DNA of 64,000 nucleotides, taken from the NCBI GenBank assembly GCA_029891345.1, contig CM056998.1, forward strand, positions 171,144,332 through 171,208,331. Reading direction: 5' to 3'. Positions 11,001-22,052 of this stretch are shown here, one piece after another. Under the pieces are notes generated by a model, which was given only the letters and a program-made list of their open reading frames with translations, did not search any database and had not been told where the DNA came from. This stretch comes from Dryococelus australis. Its lineage: Eukaryota; Arthropoda; Insecta; Phasmatodea; Phasmatidae. The position numbers and the translations under genes are program-made. Positions within the stretch are counted from its first letter, which is position 1; each line of letters starts with the position of its first letter.

Positions 11001-12510
11001 TGGCATGGCACCTATCTGTCAAACACGGAGCAAGTGTTATTTACCGCCGTAACTCAAACGTTTAACACCTAGCTATCGGAACTTAATTTTTTTATCTGCA
11101 TCACTGGACTTGACAACACCCAAGGGAGCGAAACAGAAGAGAAATGCGCTGTGATGAAGGGTCACATGCATTCAAGCAAGAAGAACTAAAAAATACTGCA
11201 TTTTCCAGGCAAAGGATGTACTTATTCCACCAAGGGCGGTGTTCACTGTGAGTTGTTTGTCATGTGGGTTGAAGCAGGGGGCTCACCCCCTACCTCCTGC
11301 TGGGCCGGTATGGGAGGAAGTCAGAATGAGAAAGGAAGCTAATGTCCAAAGGTTGCACGCACGCACAATACATATTTACATACAAATAATAACGTATTAA
11401 TATCCAGTTAGCCAGTATCTAAATATCTGTGAACATTTAGGGCTTGATCATTTCTGTTTTGTCGCACAAGAGATTTCTTACTGCGGTTGTAGATACTTTC
11501 GCAGGCTCACATGGTGACTGTAGGTACTGATATTTTCTTACTGGAATGCTGCAGTGATTACAGCACAGCCTTTATTTCCACAGTTTGCCATGAGTTCTGT
11601 GATCCATTTATCACAAACCTGAATGAGACTGGGCAAACCATTGGCAGTAACAACATACAGAGTGACTATGATCACACACACCTTAATGCACAACTTACAT
11701 ACACGAACGTCTCAGTACAAAACTAGCAAGCTGTATAAAAATTATGCCATGCTAAAGTAATAAATGCAAATATGAAAGGACATCTCAGTTGATTCTCAAC
11801 CTCACAATTTATTGCTTGCGGCGTTGCAAGACAAAACATTGCTAAACCCTACCATCTTGCAATTGAGATTTTTCGAAATCCTAAACAGCTACCATTACTA
11901 AGCAAGTTACGCAGAACCATAAAGTACCATTTCTAAATTTCACAAGGTAAGTTTATGGGAAAAAATTGTATGAGTAAACAAATACTCAAGCAACACAAGC
12001 TACACATTTAGATGCTCAAACTGTACCTACTTTCAGCCATTTGTTGAAATTATTTTTGTAGGTTTTAATGCAGTCTATGGGCCTATTTCAAGCAATGAAA
12101 AACACTCGAAGTAGGTATCGGTATTCTTTTTTATGAAATTATACATAAGTAAATTACTGTGGTTTACGTATACTTCGCGATACCAGGAACAAATGCCTAT
12201 TTGTATTGGCATAATGTGGGCCTAAAGAAATATGAATGGGAGTGAGAACTGGTAATAGTAAATTATTGTTGTTATATTACATAACTACATCTTAAAGTTA
12301 ACTATTTATGAAATAAAAGATTGCTACATTAATTTTGATTAAAACAATAATACCTAATACAGAAGAAAAGTATGAGCAGAAACATAATGTGAAGGGCCAG
12401 TGGAAACAAGTCTTGTTACGTGCCTAGAACAGTTACGATGTTACAAAGTTTTGTTATCATACAAAGACTGAAAAAAAATGATGTGGAACTAACTCAACAT
12501 TGGATATAGT
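11001..12510. other. Non-coding stretch
   Basis: No gene is supported. The open frame at 11511-11726 has no recognisable domain and no splice context. From about 11740 the sequence is AT-rich. Confidence 0.5.
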
Positions 12511-12815
12511 TCTATCCACTAGCCACTGTGGCCCCACTTGAAATTGCTCTATCCACTGAGCCACTAAGGCCCCACTTGATATATATCTATCCATTGGGCC
12601 ACTGCGGTCCCACTAGATATTTCTCTATCCACTTGGGCACTGTGGCCCCACTTGGAATCTCTCTATCCACTGAGCCACTAAGATTCCATTTGATATTTAT
12701 ATCTATCCACTTGGCCACTATGGCACCACTTGATATAGTTATATCCACTGAGCCATTGCGGATCCACTTGGAATTGGTCTAGCCACTGGGCCACTGTGGA
12801 TCCACTTGGAAATTA
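12511..12815. repeat. 38-bp minisatellite, about 8 copies
   Basis: The unit anchor TCTATCCACT recurs with degeneration at 12511, 12548, 12586, 12624, 12662, 12702, 12740 and 12778, a period of 37-40 bases and mostly 38. Each unit has the form ATCCACT-GCCACTGTGG-CCCACTTG plus an AT-rich spacer. The array is flanked on both sides by AACTCAACATTG (12491-12502 and about 12817-12828). Because 38 is not a multiple of 3, the open frame through it has no fixed repeat peptide and should not be called a protein. Confidence 0.9.
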
Positions 12816-12828
12816 ACTCAACATTGAA

Positions 12829-13330
12829 GCAAGACATTTAAAGTAAACAAAAATTATATTCCATTACCTTCATATCTCTATGCAATAATCTCTATGCATT
12901 AATACAAAACTTTCATAGAGGAAAAAAATAATTAAAAAAAGAGTGTTTAGGGTAAAAGGTAATGATTGCGTAATCTGATCTTGCTAAAATTCGAACTTGA
13001 CCTGTATTTAACCCTGAGAATTCGCTCTGCAAAATTTTAAGAACTTCTGTTGACTTTCAAGGGACTTAGAAGTATTAAAGATGGACAGACAGAGACAGTC
13101 TCATTATATAAGATGACGAATTATCTTTGAGAATTATTGTGAATGCTGTGCTTACAAATCTTGAATGTAAAAAGAAAGATTTTTAAAAAATGCTTTAATT
13201 TACAATGGCATGTTGAAGTAGTTGGCCAGTAGGAAGCAAAATGGAAAAGATGACAGAAAATAATTGTAAATTAGTGGTTTTGTTAGCAATACATTTAATG
13301 GAGAGCGGAAAAAGTCAAAATAATGATGCT
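12829..13330. other. AT-rich non-coding stretch
   Basis: Nothing recognisable lies between the minisatellite and the DNA-transposon cluster that follows. Confidence 0.5.
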
Positions 13331-13335
13331 GGGAT

Positions 13336-14275
13336 CAGAATAGCACGACAGTAGCAATGCGATGGGCACGTCAATTAAATAATTTCTAGCCAGCCGATTA
13401 GCATAAAGACTTCTGCGACGTCAACACAACAAAAATCGCCACGTGACAAGATTTACAAATAAAAACATTTCTAATTTATTTGCGTCACACAGGCAACTGG
13501 TCTATAAATATGTCTAACCCGCCATCTATTTAGTGTTAAAATTTTACATGCGCTATTATCCTCCGTATTAATAGGCAAAGCAACACATTTCTTGTGCTTA
13601 TAGAGCATCTCACGCTTTGCAGTGTGTGTGTGGTGTAATGGACATTCACTCTCTCTCTTTCAGTACCTAATTCCTGTCGTTAATGTTGTCCCTGTTCCTG
13701 TGTGTGCCGTTGCCTGATAAGTTATCTTTTTACAGCCTCAAAAAAAAACCATCTACATTGTGTGTGTGCCATCCATTCACAACGATAGCGTTTCTCACAG
13801 GTTTCAGTTTCAAAGGAGCCGCTAAGCTTTGCGTCGCAGGAATGGATTCTCTTACAAGTTGTCAGGGACGTAGCTAAAATTCTCTCAATCAGGCGGTTTC
13901 CTTCGCCACCCACTTGTTACTCAGCCTGCCAGTTATGTCGCAAAGCTGAAGTCATCTGGCAACATTGCGCACCATTCACACTGCACTGCAACCTAAGAGT
14001 GAGAAACTCTATAGGTGTAGTTACAGCAATATTTTCATGCTCAAAGTAGCAGCAGAAATGGAAAGAATTTGTTGAAAGAATAGCAATATAATAAAATAAT
14101 GGAAACCTTAATGAGCGTTGTAAAAGAAGTTAGCATGTAGTGGTAAGAAACCATTTATTATAATATTTTTTAATGTTGATCGTGAGGCAGTAAAAGCTAG
14201 TGTTCACATTAATGCAAATTTTTGTTGTCGCATTCTGCCTTCCCACGCATCTGTAGCACTATTAGGGCCTGTCTA
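13336..14275. mobile_element. Possible short TIR element, weak ends
   Basis: AATAGCACGACAGTAGCAAT at about 13343 resembles the terminal motif AATAGCGCGACGCAATGCGA found in reverse complement at 15840-15870. GTAGCACTATTAGGGCC near 14275 could be the matching right end. The interior (including open frames around 13683-13913) shows nothing recognisable. The pairing is tentative. Confidence 0.3.
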
Positions 14276-17200
14276 CAATTGGGTATCCCAATCCATGTCT
14301 TAGGACAAGGATGTGCTGATTGATGCATGTGACCCTCTGACGTTATGGCACTGTCCCAAGCTGCCGTGTCCCAAGTCAACCTGCGTCCCCAGTTGAAGCA
14401 TACGGAAAACTGAACTTTTGTCCGAAGTTGTGTCCTAAGCTAATAGAAAAAGAAGACATAAAATAATTTTGCGCACATTCGTGAAATGTTTATGTTATTA
14501 ATGTAAACAATGGGAAAGCAAGGTGGGCTTTTTTAAAACAAATATGATGAAATGGTAATAAATAATTAGGGATGTCTTTTTTCTGCCCGAACAATTTTAT
14601 TTGAAGGTTAACTTTTAAAACGTAAGTTTAAAAAATTAAATTTGGGTGTCAGTTGGCGAACTTATTATGATAAAACTGTTAAAACCCTCTTCACAATAGT
14701 GCAACATGACGCGAAGCAATGTGACATCACACCGAACCAGCCAATCGCAATTCGTACTGCTTGTGACAAGTAACAAGAGCACTAGCAACAAGCCTGACTT
14801 GCCTCGGAGGTGATATCGTTGATGATGTTAGACAAAACAGTCAAACAGGAGCAAGAGCTTTGAAAAGAAGAAAAGTAAATATTGTCATGTTTTGTAAACA
14901 AGGGGAAAGAAACGAAAAGCCAGATAGTAATGTATGTATGAATGTGTGTGTATATAGTCATATTATTAATGTTTTTTTATTACGACGTAATGTATGCGTG
15001 ATATTATATGCAAGTTAAAAATTAATTATTCCAAACTAAACATAAGTAGGTATTGCAAATACATTAAAACATGGTAACAACGAACAAAGTTGACAATGTG
15101 GTGAAAAATAACTAAATTGCTTTTCTCGCTTAGGAAAATGTTGCAGACCAGTGTAAAATGAGATTGTAAAGAAAACCGTATGAGTAATGTGATTTGTTTA
15201 TGCAAACTGTCAAAAAATAACTCGGCACACTAACGAGAGCCTTCACTTTTGAACTGAAATTATCAAATCATTATGCAGGACCAACACATCTTATATAACC
15301 TTTTCATTTAAAATTTTCAGTGTACAATATATTTATATTTACTAAATTTTTACTTTTATTTTCAATTTAACACATAGTATAATTGAAAATATTTTGTTTC
15401 TTGTTACGTTTTTGTACGCTTATTGAAATTACTACTACATTTGAGAAGGAAACACATTTTTGTGTAAATAAGTTCTATTGAAGGGAGCGCTATCTGTAGA
15501 ATTATGGCTCTCTAAAGAATTTCTCATAGCAGAACAAATAAGATTTTTGTACAAATGTGTACCGGTAGTTAAATAATTAGTCTGAATCACTTTATATATA
15601 AGTGTTTATTTGTGTGTTGTAAAATATCACTCAGCAGATGGAAAGCTACTTCAATTTTTTTTTCCCCCACCAGCTGTATCGCGTTGCGCTATTGTGAAGG
15701 GCACTGCCAGTATACTTCATGACATCGATGACTTCCGCTACATTGCGTCGCCACATCGCATTGCGTCACGCTATTGTGAAGGGCACTGCCAGCGATACTT
15801 CATGACATCGATGACTTCCGCTACATTGCATCGCCACATCGCATTGCGTCGCGCTATTGTGAAAAGGCCTAAAGGTGTTTATTATAAATAAATATTCAAA
15901 TCAACCATTTTGTAAATATTAAACAAAAAATAAAATTGGGCAAATTTAAATAAATATCACTACGTAACAACAAATAATATGCCAAATTTAGTGCGATCTA
16001 GAGTAAGATTCTGAAAGCTCACTTTGGACAACGCATTCATAGACCATATTCGCACTGTGTCAATGTCCCTTTACGCAGAGTTTTGAACAATTTCTCAGGA
16101 ACGGCTGAATGTCAACAGGCCCTTATGATCCCAGCATTAATGTACACTGCAAGCAAATACTTGAATTTTTATGTTAAAGGTGATAATCATAATTAATTAA
16201 AATTAAGTTCTGTGATGACATTGTACGCAGTGTATATGGCCGAGGTTACACGGGATGGAGAAATACTTCACTTAAACAAATTCAGCTATTGAATAGGTTG
16301 CATTATCTTTGAACAAGTTTCGATCGCAGTTGTTTCTCGTACAAAGTAAACAGTTTTCATAACTTGTTTCGAACTTCTCCTCTCTGCTGCGCTCCTATTG
16401 GCTGCTTCGAGTAAACAAGCAGTGTAATAAAAATTTCTGAATTTGGCTGGAATTGCTGCACTTAGTGAATTAACTTAAGTTTAAGGTTGAATGTAAAAAT
16501 ACCCACCCATTATGCCATTACAGTAAAAGTGTATGTTTCATAAGATTTAAAAAGATCAATAGTGATAAATGTTGGCGGCTATTATAATTAAATATAATAC
16601 ACTTTAAGTTACATGTTTGTTGAGGTTAGAATTTCCATTGATTTCATTCTGCTCTAGGTGTGTAATGCCTAGTCCACCTACTTCATCTGCTGATGCATGT
16701 CCCAATGTGCGTGTCTATAATAATGATGTCCGAAGCTAAGCTTTCTAACACTGACACCAGAGTGCACCAAATTCAACGCTGGCCGAAGCTAAGATTTCAG
16801 ACACGGAAAATAGAGTGCACCATAATCAGCGCGTCAATAAATTGTATGCTATTACTTACAAATATCAATCTTTCTAGCTTAATTTATTTTGCTTTCTTAT
16901 TTTAGTTATGCGAAAGAGTATGTTTTGATTTTGCTTTAGTTTACCTTAATTTGGATAATGTTTTATTTTGCTATAGTCAATTAATCTTTGTATTTCTATT
17001 TATTATAGTTTCATTTTCACGTTTACAAGACTGAAGGTTATTGTTTTGAACAAACAGCGAATTTTAATAATAATAACTCACACACCCACAGTTTTCTTTC
17101 CCCGTTTACACACAATAAAATGTAAAAAAAAAAAAAAATTGGAAAATGTCCGCGGATAATAGTTGAAGTTGGCGAATGATCTTGGTACATAGGGATGGGA

Positions 17201-17325
17201 CCTTGAGAAATGGGGATTGGCCCTTGGGACAGCAAGCTATGATGTCAGAGGGTCGCGTGCACCAATCAACAATTATGAGTTCGCGGACCGTGATCCGCAG
17301 ACCAGTTATTGTGGACTAAGACAAA
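14276..17325. mobile_element. Cluster of DNA-transposon ends with related TIRs
   Basis: Bases 14276-14420 (starting GGGCCTGTCTACAATTGG) match, in reverse complement, bases 17120-17325. Shared words include GACCCTCTGAC and TGTCCCAAG, and the outer parts both carry TTA plus a (T/C)CACAAT-like motif. Inside lies another inverted pair, TTCACAATAGTGC at about 14692 and the repeated GCGCTATTGTGAA at 15690-15870. The termini and TTA/TAA borders recall PIF/Harbinger elements, but no transposase or DDE domain is present. Read it as a pile of related non-autonomous elements with approximate limits. Confidence 0.45.
15672..15870. repeat. Tandemly duplicated transposon end, 82-83 bp unit
   Basis: Two nearly identical full units and the start of a third follow one another; GCTATTGTGAA recurs at about 15689, 15771 and 15854. 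The units share GGGCACTGCCAG, CTTCATGACATCGATGACTT and GCATTGCGTC. The motif is the same as an inverted terminus at 14692-14745, so this is a transposon end that was duplicated in tandem. The open frame across it (15610-15891) is a by-product. Confidence 0.85.
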
Positions 17326-17419
17326 CCGCGAAAACAGGTTGTGTTTTAAAACTTCTTCAGACATGGCTACCGAATGTATACAGCTAGATGTGTTTAACAG
17401 CACTCGTGTAACCGCGGCC
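16238..17419. mobile_element. TIR element with GGCCG(A/C)GGTTACACG ends
   Basis: The left end GGCCGAGGTTACACGGG (from 16238) and the right end, reverse complement GGCCGCGGTTACACGAG (to 17419), form a terminal inverted repeat with two differences. The 1.2 kb between them encodes no recognisable protein. A short imperfect tandem duplication of about 53 bp (16729-16835, units starting CCGAAGCTAAG) lies inside. The superfamily is undetermined. It overlaps the right part of the 14276-17325 cluster, so one of the two must be nested in the other. Confidence 0.5.
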
Positions 17420-18629
17420 TGTCACGTACTTATCGTTTTATTCGTGAATTAAACTCGTTATATCGAAAGTAAATAAGCTTAGATCTCAAAAAAAAAAAAA
17501 AAAAAAAAAGGATAAAAACGACTTTGAAAAATAAACGTGTACTACAATAATTTTATGAAAAAAAGGTAAGTAAAAATGTGATTTGCCGTACATTTACATG
17601 TACATAATAACCCAAAAATTAGTCCTTAAGTGTTTTTAAAAAAATCCGAGTTTACAAGTGAACACGTGTACGCCGCACCATTGGGCATGAAAAATGTAAA
17701 AGTAAGTTGAAAAACTACTCACAAGGATGTCAGACATGACGGACACTTATATTTCGATACTTTTTGTGTACATATCTGGCACTGCATTTTCTATTATAAT
17801 TTTATAATATATCATTACAAAATTCACAAATACATGCTACCACCAAAAACAAACAATTCAAACATTACAGAAAAAAAAAGCCTCTTATACGCCATCGGTC
17901 AAAATACTACAATAAAGGATACCGTTTTGTTAAACTACTTAACTAAAATACGAACTAATTACAATAAAAATATATTTAATCATTATCTATTTTCTATGTA
18001 TTTTAATTACTCCCTCATACAAATATAAATTTTAAGTTTAAACGCTCAGTTCCAGCCGTTCAACTTATTAAATTCTGCTTTTAACAGTAGGTGGTTCTCG
18101 AGAAAAGAAATGATAACAAGGAATGGGAACATGTAAAGATGCCCGTACAAAAATTGCTGAGTTTTATTTTGATATTCTTTTAAATTTACATATTTTCATC
18201 TCAGCTGCGTCACACCTAATTCGTACCATTTAAGGGAGAAATGTCACTATTCGCATTCAGGGAGTGTTTGTAAATTGCTTTTGACTTAAATCATTTAAAT
18301 TTTCTAGCAGACAGAAAGTAGTGCAGGGGGAGAGGCAAGCCCCATAGCTCGCACCATACATACTCGCTAGATTCAGTCACCGCCCAGCTTCACAAGGGGT
18401 CGTTCGCGTTACGTGTATGGCCCAGGTAAACTGAAATTTTATTCATCGGTTATGTAGTCTATAATAGTCACGTCATTTTAGGAAACTTTTCCTTTATTTT
18501 TTCAACCAGTAATCATACGATTTTTCATAAGGTGTAAGGTAGCCTATAACAGCCCTGGGTGTGAGTGAGTGTTTGAGAGTAGCTCTAATAACTCTCGCTA
18601 GATCTGGTATTTTGAATATATCAAGGATA
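17420..18629. other. Non-coding stretch with poly-A run
   Basis: A run of about 20 A residues lies at 17488-17508. A GC-richer patch at 18320-18430 ends in a donor-like CCCAG/GTAAAC and could be an exon edge, but the frames around it give nothing recognisable. The rest is AT-rich. Confidence 0.45.
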
Positions 18630-19338
18630 AATGGTACAACTTGCTACAACTTTTGCAATGAGACGTCGGACATTGAGGGGGGGCCATGTAAGCCATTGGC
18701 CACACGAACCAACTGTACTTGTGCTCTCTGCTGAGAATGCTAGCGCCTCCAGACAACTATGGAAGTATTTCAAAAATCCCAACCATGTAACCTTTTTCTC
18801 CTCGATGGTCCAGCCCTAGAACCGGTCGATACATCATGGTGGTGGAAACAGTGCGCCTGGAGTATCATGCCACATTGGTACCACTGCTAATAGCAGCCTT
18901 GGTGAACTAATGCATACTGCAATCACCCTGGAGCGAAAACCATGCCTACCACACCACGAATGGTAAACAGACGCTGCATGATGGAGCCACGAGCAACACT
19001 AGGACAGTGTGAAGCGACAGGATGCAGTACAAAATGGTGCCAAAACATACTCGTTCAATAAACAACAGGACAAAAAATTTTAGTGCTGGAAATGGCGCAA
19101 TAATATTTACCGGAGCAAGTGACAACAAAAAACAATAGTGTGACAGACAGTTCGCACAATAAAAAAGGGAGGTAGGACGAAGCCAACCATCGCTAACTCC
19201 ATGCCATTATTCTGATGGTAAATAAAATCATTGACGCAATGCATACACAAACAATCTCCCCCTTAAGCAAAAAACAAATCATGAAAGCAACAATTTAGGA
19301 AATGGCAAGCATGGCTAAAGGAGCCGGCCATTCCTGAA

Positions 19339-19675
19339 GTGTCAGTCCTGGGCAATAGTACTAACTTGACACCACAAGAAGAACTAATTAACCAGGTTAG
19401 TAGTAGTTATTCACAGTTCTTTCGCATTTTAGTGTTTATTGTCATTCATCATTGCTACTTATTAATAGACACTGCTGTCTCGAATAACTTCATACAGCCT
19501 AGTTTTGGGCATCCTACATATATTACTAGAGCCACTCACATAATTTGTTTAACCACTAATCAACACACAACCACACTACACTAGGTCAAGTCACAGTGAC
19601 AGTTAGCATACGTGACCTAGAAGCCATAACCACGGCAGTTGTCACCCCAGACATAAGGAAAGATGCCAAACTTGG
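19339..19675 (+). pseudogene. Gypsy protease domain, copy A
   Basis: This aligns with the protease region of copy B. The retropepsin active-site motif reads LLIDTAVS at about 19462-19482, where a functional enzyme has D-T/S-G-A; the catalytic Asp is kept but the Gly is lost. A second conserved piece (VTVSIRDLE..TTAVVTPDI) lies in another frame after a stop near 19582. In the family the protease would cut the Gag-Pol polyprotein. This copy is inactive. Confidence 0.75.
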
Positions 19676-20041
19676 TGTACCATAGCTACCCAAACAAAAT
19701 AAAATATGTCGCATACATTTCAGCCTAAAGAAACAATGCACAATCTACAGTCTTGACCGGCGACCAGCCAATGCTGAACCAGCTGTTTTACTAACGGACT
19801 CTATGCAGCTTTTCAGTGGCTCCTCGACAAGTGCCGAGACATGATTGCAGTGCACGACGCCCTTCTTCGAACCACAGTAGCTGAACATGCCATTCCATTA
19901 GTGCAAGTTAGGCCTATACACACATCACCCTGCGATTATTTGCTGCACCAAGTGCGAATCATAAAACAACAAATCTGAGAAATTTTGGATGATGGTGTTA
20001 TTGAGTTAACATAGAGGGACTTACACTCTGCTATAACACTC

Positions 20042-20566
20042 GTGCCTAAAAAAGATGGTACATGGATATTTCGTATGAATTTTCGGCCTGTGAACGAAGT
20101 GACACATAGTGCGTTACCACCACACAATAATATCAAAGATGTTTCCTGTTCTTTAGGTCAAGCCAATGTAATGTCATCTCTTGACTTAAAGAGCAGCTAT
20201 TGGCAAGTACCCATCAAGTTTGAAGACAGTGGCACGACAGACTTCACAGCCCGCGATGGCAGCCATTTCAAGTTCTGCACCATACCGTTCATACTGAAAT
20301 GCGCACCAGCCACCTTTCAGGCGATGATGGTAAGAGTGTTGGATGGCCTCATCAGCGAATTCAAACTCGCCTACCTGGACAATGTGGTGACATGGTTGGC
20401 AAGTTGGGAGGAACACTTACACCACCTGCCACTCATGCTCGAGAGGTTAGCCATCAATGGCCTCACGTGCACAATTGCAAAACAACACCTTGGGAAGATA
20501 AGCATTGACTTCCTAAGGCACGTCGCCAACGAAAAGGGTGATAGAACTAACCCCGAAAAACTGTAG
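20042..20566 (+). pseudogene. Gypsy reverse transcriptase domain, copy A
   Basis: About 174 open codons cover most of the RT palm and fingers: PKKDGTWIFRMNFRPVNEVT, SSLDLKSSYWQVPI, TAFQAMM-type thumb entry (ATFQAMMVRVLDGL) and the active-site strand. The catalytic box reads YLDN (20372-20383) instead of YLDD, so one metal-binding Asp is lost. A TAG at about 20567 ends the frame. RT copies element RNA to DNA in cytoplasmic particles; this copy cannot. It matches copy B closely across the block. Confidence 0.88.
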
Positions 20567-20581
20567 CAGAATTATGAGTAC

Positions 20582-20935
20582 CTACCACCATATACGCGCA
20601 AGCAGCTCAGGAAGTTCTTTGGGCTGATAAACTGGCTCTGGGGGCACATCCAGGACTTCACTGTAATCACTGCAGTGCTCACCAAACTGCTTTCGATTCA
20701 GCAGTGGTGTCAATGGAATGACACCACTTACAATGCCTTTCAGGAAATTAAGGCACATTTCCGAGTGTGTAGGACCTTGGCGAGGTACAATACTACTAAC
20801 CACCTCTACCTGCAAACCAATGCCAGACAAAAAGGACTCATTGCAGTGATCTACCAGTGCAGTGACAATGGCAAAAATCACGTCATCAACTTTGCTAGTG
20901 CTGAGTTCGAACCGAAGGGGGCTTATTCTAAATTG
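20582..20935 (+). pseudogene. Gypsy RT connection / RNase H start, copy A
   Basis: The conserved RT-end motif LRKFFGLINWL is followed by FTVITAVLTKLLS and then the RNase H entry LYLQTNARQKGL, where the canonical form is Q-TDAS. The first catalytic Asp of RNase H therefore reads Asn. Similarity to copy B stops at about 20935, just after AEFEPKGAYS, and the frame then runs into unrelated sequence. Confidence 0.8.
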
Positions 20936-21037
20936 TTTGTTTCATTTCCTCTCGACAAAAATATTCATTACGACTCGAATTTTCGTTTACTAAAGAAATT
21001 CTAAGTGCATCCTAGTGTTTGTTTGACGTTACTATAA

Positions 21038-22052
21038 CCCAGTCGCACAATCGTGGTTCAAAACTCGATCCTAGATCGGATGTAAGATATTCACAGTAAA
21101 CTGTTGCACCTCTTCTAACATCTTTGGTTACATCATATATTTGACAGGCTTTAACCTGGGAGGCACTCGCTTATACATTGAACCCGAACTCCATTCCCAC
21201 CATCTGTAGTATTAGAAATTACTGTGGACTTCATCGTGTCCATTTTGAGGTAATGTTAGATTCCAACTCGTAATTAATAAATTCATAACTCATAAACGAC
21301 TCAATGGATTTTAATGATTATAACACCATAAAATCACAAATTCTTAGCAAAGAACATTCATTTCAAATTTAATACCTAAATCATAATCATTCCTGTAACT
21401 TGCTGAAGTATAAAATTCTCTGGCTGTATTTTAATTAATTATTTTTAATGTAGCATATCATATTTTAGTTCCGTCATCTATGAATGGCCGTAAGGCGGTG
21501 CCCGGTGGAGAAGGCGGTAACACAATATAATTGTATTTTCAGTAAATGTATTGAGGACGTATGTTACTGTTAAGTATTTGCATTTAACTGAGATTGAGGA
21601 GAATGGAATCTTTTGAATCATTTTAGTGCTTCTGTGGCTTTGTGCGGCTCCTTCTGTGAGTGCGAACATCTGCTTTGGAGTGTGTTTGAATTATTTCTAA
21701 TGATTCCCAGAAAAGCACTTGTGATGATTGGTGGTTTAATAAATATGTTATGGAATTCGAATATTATATTCTCTACTTATGGTAGACATACCCCAATATT
21801 CAAATGGGTATAATGTTGTTTTAATTTTTCAAGAAAACAATCGAAAGTAGTTCTATCTGTTGGCTTATTTTCAAACTACATTTGTCGAGGATAGCTGCTG
21901 ATCTCGAATCTAAATTTCGAACCATCAATTTCGGCGGTTCTAAAAAACGTCATCTCGATATCAGCTCTGAACTCTATGGTGTAACAATTTTCTGTGTCAA
22001 TCTTAGATCGGGTATCTGATTTAGTTTAGAACCACGGTGGTGCAACCAGGCA
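21038..22052 (+). mobile_element. TIR DNA element, copy 1 (inverted relative at 47631-48960)
   Basis: The left end (GTCGCACAATCGTGGTTCAA, from about 21042) and the right end (reverse complement GGTTGCACCACCGTGGTTCT) are imperfect terminal inverted repeats. Subterminal AGATCGG motifs follow in both. About 250 bases before the right end match the minus strand of 48580-48850, so this is a family. There is no transposase. TIRs of the GGTTGCACCA type occur in insect MITEs, but the superfamily is not certain. The left end lies about 100 bp from the broken edge of Gypsy copy A. Confidence 0.7.

Larger units (their letters stand above)
18630..20935 (+). mobile_element. Gypsy-type LTR retrotransposon, truncated copy A
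   Basis: This is a decayed fragment of the same Gypsy family as the full-length element at 25242-34128. It keeps, in order, a degraded nucleocapsid region (near 18835-18880), protease, reverse transcriptase and the first part of RNase H. It then stops around 20935, where similarity to the full copy is lost in mid-domain. No LTR is attached on either side. The 5' limit is approximate, because the gag part is too decayed to trace. Frameshifts and stops separate the domains. Confidence 0.8.

Noticed and set aside
12528-12782. 84-codon plus-strand frame with repeated PLGHCGP/STEPLR peptides
   Set aside because: It is the minisatellite read through in one frame. The 38-bp period is not a multiple of 3, so the peptide repeat is a by-product.
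15610-15891. 93-codon frame over the duplicated transposon end
   Set aside because: The repeated peptide reflects the 82-83 bp DNA duplication.
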